Notes: generated by a model not told the origin, from the letters alone. Positions 32,172 through 41,885 are shown, numbered from the stretch's first letter. The stretch is 64,000 nt of DNA from Laedolimicola ammoniilytica (GCF_025567165.1 NZ_JAOQKC010000012.1:1-64000), one strand, 5' to 3'. Program-made: numbers and translations.

Positions 32172-33798
32172 TGAGATAAAAAAAGCAAATGCATGGTATA
32201 AGGGGCAGAAAAAAGGCGCGCGGGTGATGCTGGAACTTCTGACCGCAGTGGTAACCTGCTATCTGGTATTTCTTTTATGGCTGCTGCCACAGATGATGGC
32301 GACGGTTCCGATGGATACGAAATACTGGAAAGTGAAGATTCTGGCGGCGCTGGTGGCAGCAGTGCCGGTATATCTGGGATTGAAATGGTGTGTATACAAA
32401 AGTGCCGGACTGGAGCTGCGGGAGCGGAAGAGCCTGGCGGATCCGGGAAAAGAGAAGAAGTATCGGCTGTTCTGGTTCGCATTGGGAGCCGGTATTGTAT
32501 TTCTGGTGCTGATGGTGTACTATTACGTTTATTTCCCGGGATCTTTTGACTGGGACAATCTGGACCAGTGGTGGCAGATCCAAAATCATCAGTATGATAC
32601 CTGGCATCCGGTATTCCATACACTGATTATCGCGTTCTTTTCGAAGATTGTAAATCATTATGGTTTTGCGGTTTTCATGCAGCTATTGCTGTACAGCCTG
32701 GCCTGCGGCTATCTGATGTATACGCTGGCCAAATGGCGTTTCCCGGTATGGGGACTGGTTTTGACGGAGTTTTTCCTGGCTGCCAACCCGCAGACCCACC
32801 GGATTCTGTTGTTCATGTGGAAGGACAGCGCGTTGACGGTCTTTATGGTGCTGTTTGTCGTATACCTGATCAATATCTGGAAAACCAATGGAAACTGGTT
32901 GAAAAAAAAGAAAAATCTGGCCGTGTTTATCCTGGTACTGATTTCCATTTCCATGGTGCGGCACAACGGAATTCTGTATACGATTCCATTTCTGATTCTG
33001 GCTGTGCTGTTTTTCAAAGAAATTCGGAAGGAATGCCTAATTTCCCTGGTGATTATGCTGGCGGGTATGTGGGTTATTGAGCATCCGGTCTATGATCTGG
33101 TGGACGCCAGCCGGCCGGATCAGACCTATGTGGAAAGCGTGGGACTTCCCATGACGATTCTCTGCAATATTCACGAGTTCGCGCCGGAGAGCCTGAGTAC
33201 GGAGGCTGCGGATTTCCTGGCGGAAATCGGCCCGGATCGGCGCTGGAAGACTTATGAATATGGCAATTATAATTCCTTCAAGTTTCTGACCAATTCCAAT
33301 ACGGTGGTCAAGCAGACACCGCCGCTGGAATTTGCGAAGTTCACATTGGAGACCGTGAAGAATGCGCCGGGCCTGTCATTACAGGCCGTCTACGAGCTGA
33401 CCCGGATGGTCTGGGATGTGCGAGGCAGCAAGGAATGGCATACGGATCTGGAGTACCAGATTCGGGAAAATGACTGGGGCTTTGCCTATGTGGAGGACCG
33501 TGCGGAGTTGCGGACCGCGCTCAATGATTTTGACAACTGGATGATGGACAGTCCGCTGGATTACCTGTTTTCCTACAATGGAATCCATCTGCTGGTACTG
33601 ATTTTCTGTACCCTGTTTGTCTTTGCGCGAAAGGGAAAAGGCTGGAAAGCCATGACGCTGACTCTGCCGATTCTGGCCTATAGCTATGGTACGATGTTGC
33701 TGCTGTGTGGTCCGACCTATCGGTTCTTCCATTTTGACAGTGTGATCTTTGTGCCGCTGTGTCTGCTGCTGCTTAGCAGAACCGGCGAAGAATCATGA
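32158..33798 (+). CDS. DUF6020-like polytopic membrane protein
   Basis: 546 aa with about 11-12 membrane helices. Start may be TTG 32158 or ATG 32164, both inside the end of ung. The pattern of a first helix pair, a loop with SFDWDNLDQWWQIQNHQYDT and WHPVFHTLIIAFFS, then RILLFMWKDSALTVFMVLF, is that of DUF6020/GT-C-like proteins, probably lipid-linked glycosyltransferases of the envelope. The acceptor and sugar are unknown. It ends just before a dense array of hairpins. Confidence 0.75.
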   Translation: MKMCNEIKKANAWYKGQKKGARVMLELLTAVVTCYLVFLLWLLPQMMATVPMDTKYWKVKILAALVAAVPVYLGLKWCVYKSAGLELRERKSLADPGKEKKYRLFWFALGAGIVFLVLMVYYYVYFPGSFDWDNLDQWWQIQNHQYDTWHPVFHTLIIAFFSKIVNHYGFAVFMQLLLYSLACGYLMYTLAKWRFPVWGLVLTEFFLAANPQTHRILLFMWKDSALTVFMVLFVVYLINIWKTNGNWLKKKKNLAVFILVLISISMVRHNGILYTIPFLILAVLFFKEIRKECLISLVIMLAGMWVIEHPVYDLVDASRPDQTYVESVGLPMTILCNIHEFAPESLSTEAADFLAEIGPDRRWKTYEYGNYNSFKFLTNSNTVVKQTPPLEFAKFTLETVKNAPGLSLQAVYELTRMVWDVRGSKEWHTDLEYQIRENDWGFAYVEDRAELRTALNDFDNWMMDSPLDYLFSYNGIHLLVLIFCTLFVFARKGKGWKAMTLTLPILAYSYGTMLLLCGPTYRFFHFDSVIFVPLCLLLLSRTGEES

Positions 33799-33804
33799 TG
33801 AAAA

Positions 33805-33969
33805 AGAATGTGCCATTGGCACATTCTCGCGCCGAGGCGCGGTTGCTTCAGCAACCATCTACCACTGCGCCGAGTGCGCATCTTTGCAAGCTCTGCTTGC
33901 TTTTATGTAATAGGGAATTCTATCGGAATTTCCTATTACATAAGAAAGAATCCTGCGAGGCAGGATTCT
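33805..33969. repeat. Array of six back-to-back hairpins
   Basis: Perfect or near-perfect stems: 33805-33827 (11 bp, AGAATGTGCCA/TGGCACATTCT), 33828-33841 (CGCGCC/GGCGCG), 33841-33856 (GGTTGC/GCAACC), 33866-33880 (TGCGC/GCGCA), 33886-33900 (GCAAGC/GCTTGC), 33903-33943 (18 bp with one wobble) and 33947-33969 (AGAATCCTGC/GCAGGATTCT). Counting the fourth, weaker stem there are seven. The arrangement looks like a composite palindromic repeat element between convergent genes. Confidence 0.8.
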
Positions 33970-33984
33970 CCGCTAGAGTAAAAG

Positions 33985-34034
33985 AAAACACCCGCAGGAA
34001 ATCTGTGAATAACACAGCTTCCTGCGGGTGTTTT
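33985..34034. terminator. Bidirectional terminator
   Basis: AAAACACCCGCAGGAA pairs with TTCCTGCGGGTGTTTT, 16 bp, with an inner CTGTG/CACAG stem. It serves the convergent DUF6020 and activase genes. Confidence 0.88.
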
Positions 34035-34048
34035 GTGTTTGAAAGGGT

Positions 34049-37000
34049 TTATTTCTGCTCTGCCTTCAGATGCTTATTCGCCGTAGACAGCATCAGCTTC
34101 AGTCGGTTCAGCTGGTTTACTTCACTTGCGCCGGGATCGTAGTCGATGGCTACCACATTGGAGGTGGGGTAGCGGCGGCGCAGCTCTTTGATAACGCCCT
34201 TGCCGACCACATGGTTGGGCAGACAACCGAAGGGCTGGGTGCAGACGATGTTTGGTACGTCCTCATGAATCAACTCCAGCATTTCCGCGGTCAGGAACCA
34301 GCCCTCGCCAGTCTGATTGCCCACGGATACGATATCGGAGGCCATGTCGGCCATCTTATCAATGTTGCCGGGCGCATGGAAGTGTACGCTCTCCTTAAAG
34401 GCCTTGGCAGCGGGCTTCCGGAGCCATTCCATGGCCTGGATACCGACCCGGGCGATGCGTGCGCTGGAGCGCTTCTTGCCCAGGTGATCGGCCTTGAACT
34501 CGCTGTTCTTGAAGCAGTACAGCAGGAAATCCATCAGATCCGGAACTACGGCCTCTGCGCCCTCCTGCTCCAGAAGTTCCACCAGATGGTTGTTGGCAGA
34601 CGGAGAGAACTTGACCAGAATCTCACCGACCACGCCGACCCGGGGCTTTTTCATATCCTCATGGATGGGCAGGCGGTCAAAATCCTTGATAATGCCGCGG
34701 CAGATCTGGACGAAGCGCTTGTGGCTTACGTGCTTCTGGGAGACGAAGTCCTGACAGATCTTCAGCCATTTCGCATGGAGACGGTCTGCGCTTCCCGCTT
34801 CCTTCTCGTAAGGACGCATCCGATACAGAACCCGCATGAAGATATCGCCGAAGACCAGTCCGTAGAGTCCCTTCACAGCCAGACCCGGCGTAATCTTAAA
34901 GCCGGGGTTGCTCTCCAGATTGCTAAGGTTCAGAGATACCACCGGAATCTGTTCCTGTCCGGCCTTGGCCAGAGCCCGTCGGATAAAGGAGATGTAGTTG
35001 GTGGCACGGCAGCCGCCGCCGGTCTGGGAGATGATGACGGCCAGCTTGTCGGTGTCGTATTTGCCGGAAAGTACGGCAGTCATAATCTGTCCTACCACCA
35101 CCAGGGAGGGATAGCAGGCGTCATTATTGACGTATTTCAGACCCATGTCGATGGCGGCTCGGTCGGAATCCGGCAGCACATCCAGCTTGTAGCCGGAAGC
35201 CCGGAAGGCAGGCTCGATGACGTCGAAATGAATCGGAGACATCTGGGGACACAGGATGGTGTATTCTTTCCGCATTTCCTCTGTGAAAACTACACGGTCG
35301 TAAGCAGAGGAAACCACGCTCCGGCATTCGCCCTTATTTTCGCGCACGCGGATGGCGGCGATGAGGGAACGGATACGGATGCGGGCAGCGCCCAGGTTAT
35401 TGACCTCGTCGATCTTCAGGCAGGTGTAGATCTTGCCGGAATTGGTCAGAATGTCGCTGACCTCGTCGGTGGTGACGGCGTCCAGACCGCAGCCGAAGGA
35501 ATTCAGCTGAATCAGATCCAAATCGTTCCGGGTCTTTACGAAGCTGGCAGCTGCGTACATCCGGGAATGGTACATCCACTGATCCATGACGAACAGGGGG
35601 CGTTCCACCGGGTGCAGGTGGCTGATGGAATCTTCAGTCAGCACCGCCAGACCATAGGAGTTGATCATTTCCGGAATACCGTGGTTGATCTCCGGATCCA
35701 CATGATAGGGACGGCCAGCCAGCACGATACCGCGGCGGCCGGTTTTCTGCATGTATTCCAGGGTCTCCTCGCCTTTGCGCATGATATCCTCACGGGTGCG
35801 CTCCATCTCAGCCCAGCCCTTCCTGGCGGCCTCGCGGATTTCGTTTTCGGAGATACCACAGTGCTTGGAAAATTCTGTCACCAGTCCATTTTCCAGAATC
35901 TGCTCATTTTCAAAGGAAAGGAACGGGTTGAAGAAATCAATGTCGCTGCCGGACAGCTCGTCCACATTATTCTTGATATTCTCCGCGTAGGAGGTGACAA
36001 TGGGGCAGTTGTAGTGGTTGCCCGCGTCCGGGAACTCAGTCCGTTCGTAGGGCACGCAGGGGTAGAAGATGAACTTCAGACCCTGACGGATGAGCCAGGT
36101 CACATGACCGTGGGCCAGCTTGGCCGGGTAGCACTCGGACTCGCTGGGGATGGACTCGATACCCAATTCATAAATCTTATGTGTGGAGGAAGGGGAGAGC
36201 ACTACCCTGTAGCCCAGCTCCGTAAAGAAGGTGAACCAGAAGGGATAGTTCTCATAGAAGTTCAGCACACGGGGGATACCCACGGTTCCGCGCTTTGCAG
36301 CCTCTTCGGACAGCGGCTCATAATCAAAGAGACGCTTATTCTTATATTCATACAGGTTCGGGATGTTGTCCTTATTCTTCTCTTTTCCGATACCACGCTC
36401 GCAGCGGTTGCCGGAGATATAGCGGCGGCCGCCGGAGAATTTGTTGATGGTCAGACGGCAGTGATTTGTACAGCCGTTGCACTTGGTCATGGAGGTGGAG
36501 AACTCCAGGTTGTTGATCTCGTCGATGGAGAGCATGGTGGTCTCCATGCCGTCCTCGTAGCGCTCCCTTGCGATGAGAGCCGCTCCGAAGGCGCCCATGA
36601 TACCGGCAATGTCGGGACGGACAGCCTCACAGCCTGCGATCTTCTCAAAGCTTCGGAGGACCGCGTCATTGTAGAAGGTACCGCCCTGTACCACGATATT
36701 TTTACCCAGTGCAGAGGCGTCGGACACTTTGATAACCTTAAAAAGGGCGTTCTTGATGACAGAGTAAGCCAGGCCTGCGGAGATATCAGATACCTCCGCA
36801 CCCTCCTTCTGGGCCTGCTTTACCTTGGAATTCATAAATACCGTACAGCGGGTTCCAAGGTCAATGGGGTGCTTGGCGAAAAGCGCCGCTTTTGCGAAAT
36901 CCTCCACGGTGTAGTTCAGGGATTTGGCAAAAGTCTCGATAAAGGAGCCGCAGCCGGAGGAACATGCCTCATTCAGCTGTACGCTGTCTACGGTGTGATT

Positions 37001-38302
37001 CTTGATGCGGATGCATTTCATATCCTGACCGCCGATGTCCAGGATACAGTCTACCTTCGGGTCGAAGAATTCAGCTGCATAGTAATGAGAAACTGTCTCC
37101 ACCTCGCCCTCGTCCAGCATCAGGGCAGCCTTGATCAGGGCCTCGCCGTAACCGGTGGAACAGGAGCGGGCGATGCGCGCATTTTTCGGAAGAAAGCGGT
37201 AGATGTCCTTAATGGCGCGGATAGTAGTCGCCAGAGGGTTGCCGTTGTTGCTGCTGTAGAAGGAGTAGAGCAGAGCTCCATCCTCGCCTACCAGCGCAGC
37301 CTTGGTGGTGGTGCTTCCGGCGTCGATGCCGAGGAAGCAGTTGCCCTCATAGGCTTGGAAATCGCCGCGCATGACCTCATGGCGGCTGTGGCGCTCCTGG
37401 AACTTGGCGTACTCATGCTCATTGGCAAAGAGCGGCTCCATACGGGCCACCTCGAAATCCAGTTGGATGTGGGCCTTCAGGCGCTCCTTCATTTCACCTA
37501 AGGAAGCAGAGACCTTCTGATCGCAGCTTAAGGCGGATCCCATGGCAGCGAACAGATGTGAATTCTCCGGAGCGATGATGTGCTCGTCGTCCAGGTTCAG
37601 GGTACGGATAAAGGCAGCCTTTAGTTCAGACAGGAAATGAAGCGGACCACCCAGAAACGCCACGTGCCCACGGATGGGTTTTCCACAGGCCAGGCCGCTG
37701 ATGGTCTGATTGACCACTGCCTGGAAAATGGATGCAGCCAGGTCTTCCTTGGTAGCGCCGTCGTTGATCAGCGGCTGAATATCGGACTTGGCAAAAACGC
37801 CGCAGCGGGCCGCGATGGTATAAAGGGAATGATAATTCTTTGCGTACTCATTGAGGCCGGTGGCGTCTGTTTGAAGCAGGGAAGCCATCTGGTCGATAAA
37901 AGAGCCGGTACCGCCGGCACAGATGCCGTTCATACGCTGCTCCACATTGCCGCCTTCAAAATAAATGATTTTCGCGTCCTCACCGCCAAGCTCTATCGCC
38001 ACGTCAGTCTGGGGCGCGGTCTGCTCCAGGGCGGTAGCTACAGCCACCACTTCCTGCACAAAAGGAACGCCCAGATGGTTCGCCAGGGTCAGTCCGCCGG
38101 AGCCGGTGATGGCCGGATAGACAGTCAGATCGCCAAGCTGACCCTCTGCTTTTTCAAGAAGTGAAGCCAGAGTTTCCTGAATATTGGCAAAATGACGCTC
38201 ATAATCAGAGAAGAGAAGTTCATGCTTCTCGTTTAATATTGCAACTTTTACAGTCGTGGAACCGATATCGATTCCCAGTGTGTAGTTAGATAAATGATTC
38301 AT
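34049..38302 (-). CDS. Giant 2-hydroxyacyl-CoA dehydratase activase-related protein
   Basis: 1417 aa. Two BadF/BcrA-type ATPase modules: residues ~5-260 (TLGIDIGSTTVKVAILNEKH, VAIELGGEDAKIIYFEGGNV, CAGGTGSFIDQMA) and ~325-580 (FLGIDAGSTTTKAALVGEDG, DCILDIGGQDMKCIRIK). A Cys cluster KCNGCTNHC is near 604. Then come a DUF2229-like part (SPSSTHKIYELGIESIPSES) and an HgdB-like C-terminal half (GCRATNYISFIRRALAKAGQ). Such proteins reductively activate dehydratases using ATP and an Fe-S cluster, but the partner of this fused form is not established. Confidence 0.9.
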   Translation of the reverse strand: MNHLSNYTLGIDIGSTTVKVAILNEKHELLFSDYERHFANIQETLASLLEKAEGQLGDLTVYPAITGSGGLTLANHLGVPFVQEVVAVATALEQTAPQTDVAIELGGEDAKIIYFEGGNVEQRMNGICAGGTGSFIDQMASLLQTDATGLNEYAKNYHSLYTIAARCGVFAKSDIQPLINDGATKEDLAASIFQAVVNQTISGLACGKPIRGHVAFLGGPLHFLSELKAAFIRTLNLDDEHIIAPENSHLFAAMGSALSCDQKVSASLGEMKERLKAHIQLDFEVARMEPLFANEHEYAKFQERHSRHEVMRGDFQAYEGNCFLGIDAGSTTTKAALVGEDGALLYSFYSSNNGNPLATTIRAIKDIYRFLPKNARIARSCSTGYGEALIKAALMLDEGEVETVSHYYAAEFFDPKVDCILDIGGQDMKCIRIKNHTVDSVQLNEACSSGCGSFIETFAKSLNYTVEDFAKAALFAKHPIDLGTRCTVFMNSKVKQAQKEGAEVSDISAGLAYSVIKNALFKVIKVSDASALGKNIVVQGGTFYNDAVLRSFEKIAGCEAVRPDIAGIMGAFGAALIARERYEDGMETTMLSIDEINNLEFSTSMTKCNGCTNHCRLTINKFSGGRRYISGNRCERGIGKEKNKDNIPNLYEYKNKRLFDYEPLSEEAAKRGTVGIPRVLNFYENYPFWFTFFTELGYRVVLSPSSTHKIYELGIESIPSESECYPAKLAHGHVTWLIRQGLKFIFYPCVPYERTEFPDAGNHYNCPIVTSYAENIKNNVDELSGSDIDFFNPFLSFENEQILENGLVTEFSKHCGISENEIREAARKGWAEMERTREDIMRKGEETLEYMQKTGRRGIVLAGRPYHVDPEINHGIPEMINSYGLAVLTEDSISHLHPVERPLFVMDQWMYHSRMYAAASFVKTRNDLDLIQLNSFGCGLDAVTTDEVSDILTNSGKIYTCLKIDEVNNLGAARIRIRSLIAAIRVRENKGECRSVVSSAYDRVVFTEEMRKEYTILCPQMSPIHFDVIEPAFRASGYKLDVLPDSDRAAIDMGLKYVNNDACYPSLVVVGQIMTAVLSGKYDTDKLAVIISQTGGGCRATNYISFIRRALAKAGQEQIPVVSLNLSNLESNPGFKITPGLAVKGLYGLVFGDIFMRVLYRMRPYEKEAGSADRLHAKWLKICQDFVSQKHVSHKRFVQICRGIIKDFDRLPIHEDMKKPRVGVVGEILVKFSPSANNHLVELLEQEGAEAVVPDLMDFLLYCFKNSEFKADHLGKKRSSARIARVGIQAMEWLRKPAAKAFKESVHFHAPGNIDKMADMASDIVSVGNQTGEGWFLTAEMLELIHEDVPNIVCTQPFGCLPNHVVGKGVIKELRRRYPTSNVVAIDYDPGASEVNQLNRLKLMLSTANKHLKAEQK

Positions 38303-38376
38303 AAAAATACAGGCGAAATACTCCGCCCCCCTCCTTTTCTAAATGACAGCAAAAGGTTTCTTTGACACTAACGTAC

Positions 38377-38405
38377 ATTATACGACACAAAATTTTTGAA
38401 ATCAA
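38377..38405 (-). promoter_or_regulatory. Promoter of the activase gene
   Basis: On the minus strand: TTGATT (38405-38400), 17-bp spacer, TATAAT (38382-38377). Confidence 0.75.
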
Positions 38406-38521
38406 ATAAAAAAAATATAAACAATTTATGGAAAGTTTAACAAAAAGGCGCAGAGGTAACAGGATTTTCCAGATTGCATACAGTAAATGTATATAAATAG
38501 GAAGAAAAGGAACCGGATTTT

Positions 38522-38716
38522 ATGGAAAAATGCATGGGATTTCTGCATACGGTCGAAAAAGGGGATACGCTCTATGCCTTAAGCCGCCGTTACCGGGTGC
38601 CTCTGTGGGCGCTTCTTTACGCCAATCCCTATATCAATGTCTACAACCTGCAGGTGGGAGACGAGGTGTGCATCCCGCTGCGCCGACGTCCCCGCGTGTT
38701 CCCACCGTCGGAATAG
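38522..38716 (+). CDS. Small LysM-domain protein
   Basis: 64 aa, mostly one LysM: FLHTVEKGDTLYALSRRYRV ... PLWALLYANPYINVYNLQVG ... DEVCIPL. LysM binds peptidoglycan or chitin-like glycans. No signal peptide is seen, so it may be a spore-associated or cytoplasmic form, as is common for short Clostridia LysM proteins. Confidence 0.85.
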   Translation: MEKCMGFLHTVEKGDTLYALSRRYRVPLWALLYANPYINVYNLQVGDEVCIPLRRRPRVFPPSE

Positions 38717-38753
38717 AAGAAAAGCTGAAAAATGGTTTGCCAGCAGGCCTTTG

Positions 38754-38782
38754 TTGACAAAACAGGGCTTCCCGCCTATAAT
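38754..38782 (+). promoter_or_regulatory. Strong promoter of the rhomboid-like gene
   Basis: TTGACA, 17-bp spacer, TATAAT: a consensus sigma-70 promoter, about 100 bp before the start codon. Confidence 0.88.
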
Positions 38783-38887
38783 AAAATTATCTGAAAATGT
38801 TTCCGGGATTCGTGGAAATATGCTTTTCCACGGCCCGGAAATCTTGTATCACAGACATTTTTTATAGGAAAGGATGACTTATTTTTT

Positions 38888-39769
38888 ATGAACTGGATAG
38901 ACAAGCTGGAGAAAAAGTTCGGCCGTTACGCGATTCACAACCTGATGTACTATGTGATTATTCTGTACGCGCTGGGGTATGTGATCAATGTGGTGGCGCC
39001 CGATTTCTATACCGGATACCTGTCTCTCGATCCGACGGCTATTCTGCACGGTCAGATCTGGAGAATTGTGACCTTCATCATTTATCCGCCCTCCACAGGA
39101 CTGTTTTTCTTCCTGATCAGCATGTACCTGTATTATTCCATCGGAAGAGTGCTGGAGATGCAGTGGGGAGCCTTCCGTTTCAATCTATATCTGTTGACCG
39201 GTATGCTGCTTCATGTGGTGGCGGCCTTCTTAAGCTGCTATGTATTCGGCGCGAATATCGGCCCCATGTTCGGCACCTATTATCTGAACTATTCGCTGTT
39301 TTTCGCCTTCGCAGCCACCTATCCGAACATGCAGTTCCTGCTGTTCTTCATCATTCCGATTAAGGCGAAATGGCTGGGTATTATCAATGCCATTTATTTT
39401 GGCGTGACGATTGTGGCCGGATTCGCGGCGCCGTACCTCTCTTATAATACGATTCTGACGCTGATTCAGGCGGGCATTGTGCCTCATCCGGCCTATGCGG
39501 TGATGGCGCTGGTGTCCTTGGGCAACTTCCTGATTTTCTTCTTCGGTATGCGGAATGTAAAGCGCTATTCGCCGAAGGAGATACATCGGAGAAAGGTCTA
39601 CAGCCGGAGCGTGCAGCAGGGTGAGAAGCGGGCCAGTATTCATAAATGCGCGGTTTGTGGCCGGACTGAGAAGGATGGGGACGATCTGGTATTCCGTTAT
39701 TGCTCCAAGTGCAACGGTAATTATGAGTACTGTCAGGATCATCTGTTTACGCACGAGCATGTGAAATAA
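38888..39769 (+). CDS. Rhomboid-like membrane protein with C-terminal zinc ribbon
   Basis: 293 aa with six membrane helices (YVIILYALGYVINVVA; WRIVTFIIYPPSTGLFFFLI; then NLYLLTGMLLHVVAAFLSCY and later ones). The loop RVLEMQWGAFRFNLYLLTG matches the rhomboid WR-like region. I cannot find the catalytic GxSG; the corresponding area reads GTYYLNYSLFFAFA. The tail has two CxxC pairs (HKCAVCGRTEKD, RYCSKCNGNYEYCQDH), a zinc ribbon. Probably a non-protease rhomboid relative. Confidence 0.7.
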   Translation: MNWIDKLEKKFGRYAIHNLMYYVIILYALGYVINVVAPDFYTGYLSLDPTAILHGQIWRIVTFIIYPPSTGLFFFLISMYLYYSIGRVLEMQWGAFRFNLYLLTGMLLHVVAAFLSCYVFGANIGPMFGTYYLNYSLFFAFAATYPNMQFLLFFIIPIKAKWLGIINAIYFGVTIVAGFAAPYLSYNTILTLIQAGIVPHPAYAVMALVSLGNFLIFFFGMRNVKRYSPKEIHRRKVYSRSVQQGEKRASIHKCAVCGRTEKDGDDLVFRYCSKCNGNYEYCQDHLFTHEHVK

Positions 39770-39788
39770 GGTTTTGGGAGAAAGCTTT

Positions 39789-39805
39789 TCATACAAAGTG
39801 TATGA
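39789..39805. promoter_or_regulatory. Palindrome upstream of the formate/nitrite channel gene
   Basis: TCATACA-AAG-TGTATGA, 17 bp, in the 93-bp gap before the channel gene. Possible operator or short terminator. Confidence 0.4.
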
Positions 39806-39862
39806 TGGTGATATTTTTGCAGGAATGTTATTATTTTAACAAATAGAAAAGGAGGCTTTTAC

Positions 39863-40651
39863 ATGAACACACCTGCGGAAATTGCGAAAAATTATGTGGG
39901 AATCGGAAAAGGAAAGGTGAACACTCCGCCATTGAAGCTATTTATCCTCGGCATCATGGCCGGTATCTTCATCGGCATCGGATCGATTGCCTATGAGATG
40001 GCTACAGCGACCATCGGAGGGGCTCTGGGCAAGCTGGTGGGAGCCTGTATGTTCCCGGCGGGACTGGCGCTCGTACTGATTGCGGGAAGCGAGCTTTTTA
40101 CCGGAAACTGTCTTCTGGTGATTCCACTGTTGGAGGGAGAAGTGAAGTTCTCCGGCGTCCTGAAAAACTGGGTCTGCGTGTATCTGGGCAACTTTGCCGG
40201 TTCTACCATTCTGGCGTTTCTGGTTGCTTTCGGACACAGCCCGTCATTGCTGGACAAGGGGCTTCTGGATGTAATTATGTCCGTAGCGGCAGGCAAGGTG
40301 GCGCTGACCTTTGGAGACGCGGTATTCCGTGGCATCGTCTGCAATATGATGGTATGTCTGGCTGTCTGGATGTCCTTCGCGGGCAAGACCGTAACCAGCA
40401 AGATGGCGGGACTTTATTTCCCGATTATGATCTTCGTGCTGGGCGGTTTCGAGCATAGTATCGCGAACATGTACTATCTGATGGTCGGTATCTTCAGCAA
40501 TTCCATCTACGGCGTAGGCAATGCGGCGGTGAACCTGGGAGCGGCACTGGCGAAGAATCTGCTGCCGGTGACTCTGGGCAACCTGATCGGCGGCGCGGCC
40601 ATCGGCATCATCTACTGGTACCTGTATTTAAAGGGAGCAAAAAAAGACTAA
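39863..40651 (+). CDS. Formate/nitrite transporter family channel
   Basis: 262 aa, ATG after AAAGGAGG, six membrane helices. FNT signatures: ILGIMAGIFIGIGSIAYEMA, LVLIAGSELFTGNCLLVIPL, VYLGNFAGSTILAFLVA, CNMMVCLAVWMSFAGKT, and GGFEHSIANMYYLMVGIF. It moves formate, nitrite or a similar small anion across the membrane. Substrate cannot be fixed by reading, and no PFL or nitrite reductase gene is adjacent. Confidence 0.93.
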   Translation: MNTPAEIAKNYVGIGKGKVNTPPLKLFILGIMAGIFIGIGSIAYEMATATIGGALGKLVGACMFPAGLALVLIAGSELFTGNCLLVIPLLEGEVKFSGVLKNWVCVYLGNFAGSTILAFLVAFGHSPSLLDKGLLDVIMSVAAGKVALTFGDAVFRGIVCNMMVCLAVWMSFAGKTVTSKMAGLYFPIMIFVLGGFEHSIANMYYLMVGIFSNSIYGVGNAAVNLGAALAKNLLPVTLGNLIGGAAIGIIYWYLYLKGAKKD

Positions 40652-40671
40652 GAAGTGAAAAGGGGTAAAGC

Positions 40672-41721
40672 ATGAGTATTCGGGTAGAAGCGTTCGGGAC
40701 CACAAAGGACGGACAGCAGGTAAAGAAATACATATTGGAAAATGGGAAAGGCATGAAGGCTGTCGTGCTGAATCTGGGCGCGGGACTGGCGGAACTCTGG
40801 GTTCCGGATCAGGACGGCGCGCTCCGGGATGTGGTCTGGGGTTATGAAAAAGCAGAAGATTATGAGGTCAACGGGCCGGATTTCGGAGCCATCGTAGGGC
40901 GGAACGCCAACCGAATCGGCGGCGCGGTCATTACCATTGCGGGGAAGGATTACACGCTGGCGAAAAATAACGGCGAGAACAACCTGCACAGCGGGCCGGA
41001 CATGTATTTCACCAGAATGTGGAAAGGCATCGTTGCTGATGACAATAAGGTAGAGTTTTCTCTGCACAGTCCCGACGGTGATCAGGGATATCCGGGCAAT
41101 GCGGATATCACCGTATCCTACACTCTGACGGATGACGGCGAGCTGCAGATCGCATACCAGGGGAAAGCGGATCAGGACACCATCTTCAATCTTACCAATC
41201 ATTCTTACTTCAATCTGGACGGGCAGGAGTCCGATTCGGTGCTGGAGCAGAAGGTGTGGCTGGACGCAGACGCATTTACACCGGGCGACGCAGGGCTGAT
41301 TCCCACCGGAGAGATTCGGGATGTGACGGGAACCCCTATGGATTTCCGGACGGAGCATATGATCGGCGAGCGTATTGATGCGGACTACGAGCCTCTGAAG
41401 CAGGCCGGCGGTTACGACCACAACTATGTGCTGAAGAACGAAGGAAAGTACGCACTGTGCGGAAAACTCATTTCCCAGAAGAGTGGTATCTGCATGGAGG
41501 TCTCCACGGATCTGCCGGGTATCCAGCTTTATTCTGCCAACTTTCTGGAGAATGAGAAGGGCGGCAAGGAAGGACGTACCTATGGAAGACGCAGCGCCAT
41601 CTGTTTTGAGTCCCAGTACTTCCCGGACGCCTGCCATCATGAGAATTTTCAGAGTCCCATCGTAAAGGCGGGAGAGGTATACCGGACGAAGACCGGATAT
41701 AAGTTTACTGTCACAAAATAG
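40672..41721 (+). CDS. galM: Aldose 1-epimerase (galactose mutarotase)
   Basis: 349 aa, ATG after GAAAAGGGG. Motifs: VVGRNANRIGG-like segment AIVGRNANRIGGAVITIAGK, LHSGPDMYFTRMWKG, FNLTNHSYFNLDGQ (catalytic His) and the C-terminal ICFESQYFPDACHH (catalytic Glu). It interconverts alpha and beta anomers of galactose or glucose. Standard length. Confidence 0.95.
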   Translation: MSIRVEAFGTTKDGQQVKKYILENGKGMKAVVLNLGAGLAELWVPDQDGALRDVVWGYEKAEDYEVNGPDFGAIVGRNANRIGGAVITIAGKDYTLAKNNGENNLHSGPDMYFTRMWKGIVADDNKVEFSLHSPDGDQGYPGNADITVSYTLTDDGELQIAYQGKADQDTIFNLTNHSYFNLDGQESDSVLEQKVWLDADAFTPGDAGLIPTGEIRDVTGTPMDFRTEHMIGERIDADYEPLKQAGGYDHNYVLKNEGKYALCGKLISQKSGICMEVSTDLPGIQLYSANFLENEKGGKEGRTYGRRSAICFESQYFPDACHHENFQSPIVKAGEVYRTKTGYKFTVTK

Positions 41722-41742
41722 CATAAAAAATGAAAAGCGCAG

Positions 41743-41775
41743 GGATCGCGGACGGTTGGTTCGCGGTCCTTTTTC
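41743..41775 (+). terminator. Terminator after galM
   Basis: GGATCGCG (41743-41750) pairs with CGCGGTCC (41762-41769, one G-T wobble), followed by TTTTTC. Confidence 0.75.
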
Positions 41776-41885
41776 TGTTACAGAGTATTCGTAAGGGGCT
41801 GACGGTGACAGGTTTTATAGGTAAAATTTTCCAGCACGTTCCGAAAACGGAGTTGGAAGTAATGGCTCGGAAAACAAAAATGTCC

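Noticed and set aside
33795..34142. 115-codon frame across the hairpin array
   Set aside because: It only translates the hairpins and the terminator; no ribosome site or protein-like composition.
34070..37501. 1143-codon open frame opposite the 1417-aa activase gene
   Set aside because: It mirrors the codons of a clear conserved protein, has a composition unlike a real protein, and shows no domain. Long antisense frames arise from codon bias in GC-rich genes.
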